Shown: positions 7,314 through 10,578 of the stretch, piece by piece
How the letters are laid out: every line of letters starts with the position of its first letter
Position numbering within the stretch: position 1 is the first letter of the stretch
Assembly (NCBI GenBank): GCA_964187655.1
Contig: CAXLMP010000074.1
Location: forward strand, 1-10,578
Source: Lentimonas sp002292345
Lineage (GTDB): Bacteria > Verrucomicrobiota > Verrucomicrobiia > Opitutales > Coraliomargaritaceae
Reading direction: 5' to 3'
DNA length: 10,578 nt
Program-made: the position numbers and the translations under genes
The notes under the pieces: model-generated
Database searches by the model: none
What the model was told of the DNA's origin: nothing
The model's input: only the letters and a program-made list of their open reading frames with translations

Positions 7314-9203
7314 CTAAAGATCACCATACACTGTGACACGATTCAGCAGCAGCGAACGACCTTTTTTGTTGCGCGTTTCAAACTTTAAGTAGCGCGCCTC
7401 ACGCCCTGGCACATCGATGCCGGCATGAAAATGAGTCAACGCAACCGTCCATTCTGGTTGCAGCTCTTCAGCCTGCCAGACTTGTGTCCACATTTGCCCA
7501 TCTTCAGATACCGACATAATCAGGCCATCGGAGCGATGCTCGTTCGGGCGGTTCTCGATCACAATCGCCTTAACTGTTTTCACACTGCCCAGATCAACAG
7601 TGGCCCACGGATTACTTTCCGCAGCGGTATGAAACGCATAATCACGAGCCGGGCGCTCTCCCGTCAGTAAGCTTTGATAGTCCTCTGGAAAATCGTGCAC
7701 GCAGGTCGAACTGGTTGTGACTGTGGCAGCCGCACTGATCATCACCCCAGCCTGAGAAAGATCCACCTCTTCCTTGCGAGTGCCACCATACAGCGTGCCG
7801 GGCTCGATGGACTGCTCAATAGTCAGCTCAATGACTGTGACAGGATCTGCGCGGTGCGCCGTCGCCACCCGGACATCTAGTCCGTTCGCATCCTGATAAA
7901 TCTGAACTGGGTGACCGTCTAGGGTACGCGCGGCGAGCACTTTGATCGGCAACGGATCAAATTCGAGCGTCTCTGCAGGCCAATCATACACATGCAAGTA
8001 AAGCTTGTTACCTTTGTGGCAACTGCCGCCCCATCTAGCATTTCGGTATGGACCACCGCGCGTGCCGTAAATCGCCTCGCCATATTTGCCGAGCCATTCG
8101 CCCGCCGCACGAGCCACCGCGGATTCGCCTTCTGTAAAGGTGCCATCCGGACGCGGCCCGAAATTCAACAACAAATTACCGCCTCCCGTGGTGCAACTGA
8201 CCAGCATTTTGATGCACTCCTCGGGACCTTTAAAGCCCTCTTCTCCGCGATAGGACCAGCCCTGACCGACATGTATGCAGGACTCCCAGTCCCGCTCAAT
8301 GTCCATCGAACCAATGCGACCTTCAGGAGTGTAGTAATCACCCAAAGTCATCAGCTCGATTTCCGGCGTCGCAGGTCCGCGGTCCTCCGGTGTTGTGGGA
8401 CCACAAAACTTAGCCGCACGGTTATTCACCAACAGGTCCGGTTGTAACTGGTACATTTTCGAAAATAATTTATCAAAGCGCCACTTTCCCCAATCACGAC
8501 CGCCGACGTGGTCAAACCACATAATGTCAATCTCGCCGTAGTTTGTCAGCAGCTCCTCAATTTGTCCGCGATACCAGGCATCGTACTTCTGGTTGTCGCC
8601 CACCAAATAATCCGGATGATACCAGTCTCGGGTCGAATAGTAGAGTCCCGCCTTCAAACCATGACGATGACAGGCTTCCACAAAAGGCTTCACCACATCG
8701 CGGCCATAGGCAGATGACATAATGCTGTAATCAGTCAGCTTTGTATCAAACATCGAAAAACCATCATGGTGCTTGGTGATCAGCACCATGTACTTCATGC
8801 CAGACTCCTTGGCGAAGCGCGCCCAAGCATCCGCATCATATTTCACCGGGTTAAACTGCTGGTAGTAATTATCGTACACTGGATCCGCGGTGCGCGGCCC
8901 ATGCCGGTTAATATCCCAAGGCCGGTTGGCCTCGCGGCCCCAGCCAATTTCCTTCTGCCCCACCGAACAGGGTCCCCAGTGAACGAACATCCCGAACTTC
9001 GCATCACGAAACCACTGCATGCGCTCGTCGCGCTCAGCCTCGGTCTCGTGTATTTGTGGCACAGCACTCAAATCCTCGAGGCGATCCAGCGCTGGTGCCT
9101 CAAAGACCGGCTCATTCGGCGACATACAACCGGTGACGAACCCCAGCTGAAGCAATAAACCGATAATAAAGAGATAGAGAATATGATTTGAATTCCTAGG
9201 CAT
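7314..9203 (-). CDS. GH29 alpha-L-fucosidase, lipoprotein, with C-terminal discoidin-like domain
   Basis: It is predicted to remove terminal alpha-L-fucose with retention. The 629-residue protein starts with a lipoprotein signal: a hydrophobic stretch, then V-T-G-C26 (lipobox), followed by Met and Ser, so it is probably anchored in the outer membrane. GH29 motifs are KFGMFVHWGPCS (69-80), YMVLITKHHDGFSMFDT (138-154), GLKAGLYYS (182-190), IDIMWFDHVGG (225-235, D231 the likely nucleophile), DWESC (305-309) and GGGNLLLNFGPRPDG (340-354). After a beta-sandwich, residues about 485-629 resemble an F5/8 type C (discoidin/CBM32) carbohydrate-binding module, with WATVDLG (533-539), VSEDGQMW (565-572) and ARYLKFE (603-609). 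It is the first of the three minus-strand carbohydrate enzymes. Substrate linkage is not readable from sequence. Confidence 0.93.
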   Translation of the reverse strand: MPRNSNHILYLFIIGLLLQLGFVTGCMSPNEPVFEAPALDRLEDLSAVPQIHETEAERDERMQWFRDAKFGMFVHWGPCSVGQKEIGWGREANRPWDINRHGPRTADPVYDNYYQQFNPVKYDADAWARFAKESGMKYMVLITKHHDGFSMFDTKLTDYSIMSSAYGRDVVKPFVEACHRHGLKAGLYYSTRDWYHPDYLVGDNQKYDAWYRGQIEELLTNYGEIDIMWFDHVGGRDWGKWRFDKLFSKMYQLQPDLLVNNRAAKFCGPTTPEDRGPATPEIELMTLGDYYTPEGRIGSMDIERDWESCIHVGQGWSYRGEEGFKGPEECIKMLVSCTTGGGNLLLNFGPRPDGTFTEGESAVARAAGEWLGKYGEAIYGTRGGPYRNARWGGSCHKGNKLYLHVYDWPAETLEFDPLPIKVLAARTLDGHPVQIYQDANGLDVRVATAHRADPVTVIELTIEQSIEPGTLYGGTRKEEVDLSQAGVMISAAATVTTSSTCVHDFPEDYQSLLTGERPARDYAFHTAAESNPWATVDLGSVKTVKAIVIENRPNEHRSDGLIMSVSEDGQMWTQVWQAEELQPEWTVALTHFHAGIDVPGREARYLKFETRNKKGRSLLLNRVTVYGDL

Positions 9204-9230
9204 CAGTCATCTTTTACCGCAACTGACTTC

Positions 9231-9249
9231 GAGTTTGCGAGCAAAACTC
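9231..9249. promoter_or_regulatory. Imperfect palindrome in the GH29 leader
   Basis: GAGTTTGC-GA-GCAAAACTC is an 8-bp dyad with one extra A in the right arm. It lies 28-46 bases upstream of the GH29 ATG and just downstream of a candidate -10 box, a position that suits an operator for a repressor or an mRNA leader hairpin. No regulator gene is in the window. Confidence 0.35.
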
Positions 9250-9256
9250 TGAATCT

Positions 9257-9286
9257 ATTTTAGTCTTCACATCGCTATCTGCCCAA
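9257..9286 (-). promoter_or_regulatory. Candidate sigma70-type promoter of the GH29 gene
   Basis: On the minus strand TTGGGC (9281-9286) and TAAAAT (9257-9262) are 18 bases apart, about 54 bases before the GH29 start codon. Each box matches the consensus only in part. No better pair is seen in the 9204-9416 gap. Confidence 0.3.
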
Positions 9287-9416
9287 CCGAGAAAATAACG
9301 CTATAGCGAGCCACCTGCGAGACATCGAAATACGCAAAGAGGGATTTTTTCAAGCCTTGCGTCAGGTCTGAACGCAAAGCGCAACGGAGCACTTGCAAGC
9401 GCAAATCCGAACCTCT
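9287..9416. other. Non-coding gap between the tRNA-Leu terminator and GH29 promoter
   Basis: No gene is visible. The stretch has small inverted repeats: TTGCGT (9357-9362) with ACGCAA (9372-9377), and GCAA (9381-9384) with TTGC (9393-9396) around CGGAGCAC. The second contains the GGAGCA core shared with the palindromic units at 4684-4703 and 9613-9635. It may be a decayed copy of that repeat. Confidence 0.3.
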
Positions 9417-9451
9417 AAATAAAATGAAACCCGCTATTTCTAGCGGGTTTC
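9417..9451 (-). terminator. Rho-independent terminator of tRNA-Leu
   Basis: On the minus strand GAAACCCGCTA-GAAA-TAGCGGGTTTC is a perfect 11-bp stem with a GAAA tetraloop (9426-9451), followed by ATTTTATTT. It starts 5 bases past the discriminator base of tRNA-Leu, so the tRNA is transcribed as a single unit separate from the GH29 gene. Confidence 0.9.
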
Positions 9452-9456
9452 AAAAA

Positions 9457-9539
9457 TACTCAGGGAGGGATTTGAACCCTCACGCCCTTGCGAGCACCAC
9501 GACCTGAACGTGGCGTGTCTACCGTTTCACCACCTGAGC
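9457..9539 (-). tRNA. tRNA-Leu (anticodon CAG)
   Basis: On the minus strand it folds as a class II tRNA of 83 bases without CCA. The acceptor is GCTCAGG/CCTGAGT, whose first pair is G-U. The D-stem is GTG/CAC with AAACGGTAGA loop. The anticodon stem CCACG/CGTGG holds loop TTCAGGT, so the anticodon is CAG (leucine). The long variable arm has stem GCTC/GGGC with loop GCAA, and the T-arm is GAGGG-TTCAAAT-CCCTC. The discriminator is A. Unlike tRNA-Gln in this window, CCA is not encoded (TTT follows) and must be added by the nucleotidyltransferase. Confidence 0.94.
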
Positions 9540-9556
9540 GGAAAGTCGAAATTGGG

Positions 9557-9585
9557 AGAGAATCCGCGCTGCATGCGACTGTCAA
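9557..9585 (-). promoter_or_regulatory. Predicted promoter of tRNA-Leu
   Basis: On the minus strand a consensus TTGACA (-35, 9580-9585) is followed after 17 bases by TTCTCT (-10, 9557-9562), 17 bases before the tRNA 5' end. The strong -35 with a poor, CTCT-containing -10 parallels the tRNA-Gln promoter. Confidence 0.45.
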
Positions 9586-9598
9586 TCATCCGATGATT
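9584..9598. repeat. Short palindrome overlapping the tRNA-Leu -35 box
   Basis: AATCAT (9584-9589) and ATGATT (9593-9598) form a 6-bp stem with a CCG loop, overlapping the end of the TTGACA box. It could be a regulatory site or, on the minus strand, part of the 3' end of the cytochrome transcript. No T-run follows. Confidence 0.3.
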
Positions 9599-9612
9599 AA
9601 AATTCACACGGG

Positions 9613-9635
9613 CCACGATGGAGCATTGCGCTCCA
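9613..9635. repeat. Degenerate palindromic unit / hairpin downstream of the cytochrome c gene
   Basis: CACGATGGAGCATTGCGCTCCA resembles the right-hand unit at 4684-4703 and shares GGAGCATTGC exactly. It can fold as TGGAGC (9619-9624) with GCTCCA (9630-9635) around ATTGC, or as CGATG/CATTG with one wobble. It lies just past the cytochrome stop codon on the minus strand, but has no U-tract, so it is not a standard terminator. Confidence 0.4.
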
Positions 9636-9644
9636 GCAAATCCA

Positions 9645-10475
9645 CTACTCCGCGCCAGCCTTGGAATTGATAAAGGCAGCGATGTCTTTCATCGCTTGCT
9701 CATCAGCCAGCACCATCGCCATTGGGCGCATTTGCATGCCTTCGATGTCTTTAGGATGCGTACCGCGCACGCCAGACTTATAATTTTGTAGCTGTCTGAC
9801 GATGTACCAGTCCGGCAAGTTTTGCAGAGCGGGTGCATTCAGTAGTACATTGCCCTCGGCATCTGGTCCATGGCAAGCCGCACAGAGTGCGTAACTCGCA
9901 GCTCCCTTGGCAACATCACCGCCAAGCGTCGGCAGCGGCGCGGTAACTGGCAGTTGTGCAATGTACGCAACCACTTCGTCCATCTTCGCTTCGTCGGTCA
10001 ACATCATCGCCATTGGGCGCATCTGCATACCATAAATGTCATCCGGATGCGTACCACGCACGCCGTCCTTATATTTAATTAACTGGCGCTTAAGATACCA
10101 GTCTTGTTGTCCCGCCAGTGCGGGTGCATTGAGCGCCGTATTGCCTTCGCCTTCAGCTCCGTGACAAGTCGAGCAAACCATATAAGCGGCCTTACCGGCA
10201 GCAGGTGTGATCGTTTCGACCGCGCCTGCCGCGGCGCGTACTTCTGCAACACCTTCGTGGCTGGCTTCTACAACACCTTCGTGGCCGGCATCTGCAACAC
10301 CTTCGTGGCTGGCATCTGTGCCATGCGGCGCATCCGAACCAGAAAGTACCGCCTGCAACGGCAGGAACAACATAAACGCCAACAGGCATGTGAAGAAAAT
10401 GAAGTTAAAGCCGACAAGGAGCGAGCAGAACGACTCGTCTGAGGCGCGGGTTTTAAGGTCTTTCGATTGGTTCAT
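9645..10475 (-). CDS. Membrane-anchored di-heme cytochrome c (two class I domains)
   Basis: It is predicted to carry electrons in the periplasm, tethered to the inner membrane. The 276 residues have an N-terminal uncleaved hydrophobic anchor (about 19-45) and a small-residue linker (46-95) with an eight-residue repeat of type (D/E)-A-(S/G)-H-E-G-V. Two similar cytochrome domains follow. Heme sites are C101-S-T-C104-H105 and C198-A-A-C201-H202. Both domains repeat the block GVRGTHP-x-D-I-x-GMQMRPMAM, whose Met residues probably supply the sixth heme ligand. This layout is typical of cytochromes feeding a terminal oxidase or alternative complex III, but no such gene is in view. The ATG at 10475 is preceded by GGTGG with a 6-base spacer, the most Shine-Dalgarno-like site in the window. 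Heme attachment needs a cytochrome c maturation system encoded elsewhere. Confidence 0.93.
   Translation of the reverse strand: MNQSKDLKTRASDESFCSLLVGFNFIFFTCLLAFMLFLPLQAVLSGSDAPHGTDASHEGVADAGHEGVVEASHEGVAEVRAAAGAVETITPAAGKAAYMVCSTCHGAEGEGNTALNAPALAGQQDWYLKRQLIKYKDGVRGTHPDDIYGMQMRPMAMMLTDEAKMDEVVAYIAQLPVTAPLPTLGGDVAKGAASYALCAACHGPDAEGNVLLNAPALQNLPDWYIVRQLQNYKSGVRGTHPKDIEGMQMRPMAMVLADEQAMKDIAAFINSKAGAE
10249..10320. repeat. Three 24-bp tandem repeats inside the cytochrome c linker
   Basis: Three near-identical 24-bp units begin at 10249, 10273 and 10297 (core ACACCTTCGTGG), each encoding eight residues such as ASHEGVAD, AGHEGVVE and ASHEGVAE. Differences are single bases. Because 24 is a multiple of three, gain or loss of a unit keeps the frame and only changes linker length. 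A weaker fourth copy (SDAPHGTD) precedes them in the protein. Confidence 0.9.
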
Positions 10476-10535
10476 AATAGTCCACCAGAAAGAAAATTTA
10501 GTGGTATTCTGTCAAACACTATCCAGCTTGATCTC

Positions 10536-10578
10536 ATGCCCGTAAATACAACAGAAGCTACCCTACTAAGCAGTATTA
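10536..10578 (+). CDS. Possible start of a divergent gene, cut by window end
   Basis: From the ATG at 10536 the frame is open for 14 codons to the window end (MPVNTTEATLLSSI). Only 60 bases separate it from the start of the cytochrome gene on the other strand. No clear Shine-Dalgarno precedes it, and the fragment is too short to recognise. It is listed because the bases to the right of the cytochrome gene are otherwise unexplained. Confidence 0.25.
   Translation, partial: MPVNTTEATLLSSI

Noticed and set aside
7127..7336. 69-codon + frame in the GH29-GH36 gap
   Set aside because: It needs a TTG start inside a stem-loop, has no ribosome site, overlaps the GH29 C-terminus and resembles nothing known.
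10249..10320. CRISPR-like direct repeats
   Set aside because: The 24-bp units are adjacent with no spacers and are in frame within the cytochrome gene.
10511..10516. Consensus TTGACA on the minus strand upstream of the cytochrome gene as its -35 box
   Set aside because: No acceptable -10 lies 16-18 bases downstream; CTTTCT is the sequence there. A TTTACG-17-GATAGT pair further up is no better supported.

Overview
The window looks like chromosome of a marine-type Verrucomicrobiota bacterium, most likely class Opitutae (Coraliomargarita or Lentimonas-like). This is an inference from gene content: a pyrH-frr-proB housekeeping block lies beside secreted glycoside hydrolases and a sulfatase of the kind abundant in fucan-degrading Opitutae. 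Most starts lack a clear Shine-Dalgarno sequence. No phage, transposase or CRISPR gene is visible.

Layout. Positions 1-219 hold the C-terminal end of an ExoD-family membrane protein (+). A bidirectional terminator overlaps its stop codon and also serves a tRNA-Gln(TTG) on the minus strand. Positions 515-2964 hold pyrH (UMP kinase), frr (ribosome recycling factor) and proB (glutamate 5-kinase), all on + and closely packed. Positions 3002-9203 hold three large minus-strand genes for exported enzymes, in transcription order: an alpha-L-fucosidase-type GH29 lipoprotein with a C-terminal discoidin-like domain, a GH36/melibiase-like alpha-galactosidase, and a Cys-type S1 sulfatase. A tRNA-Leu(CAG) with its own terminator follows (minus). 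Positions 9645-10475 encode a membrane-anchored di-heme cytochrome c (minus) with a 24-bp tandem repeat in its linker. A possible divergent gene begins at 10536 and runs off the window.

How the genes work together. The three minus-strand enzymes are all predicted to leave the cytoplasm and together fit trimming of a sulfated, fucose- and galactose-containing polysaccharide: the sulfatase removes sulfate esters, and the two exo-glycosidases remove alpha-fucose and alpha-galactose. The substrate is inferred. No transporter or regulator gene lies in the window. The gaps between these genes are 277 and 205 bp and contain stem-loops, so they may not form one simple operon.

Unexplained structure. 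The most notable non-coding feature is a pair of inverted, hairpin-forming palindromic units (4611-4705) in the leader of the sulfatase gene, with a degenerate related unit near 9613-9635. They resemble REP/BIME-type dispersed repeats. I found no clear evidence of a wholly new multi-gene system.
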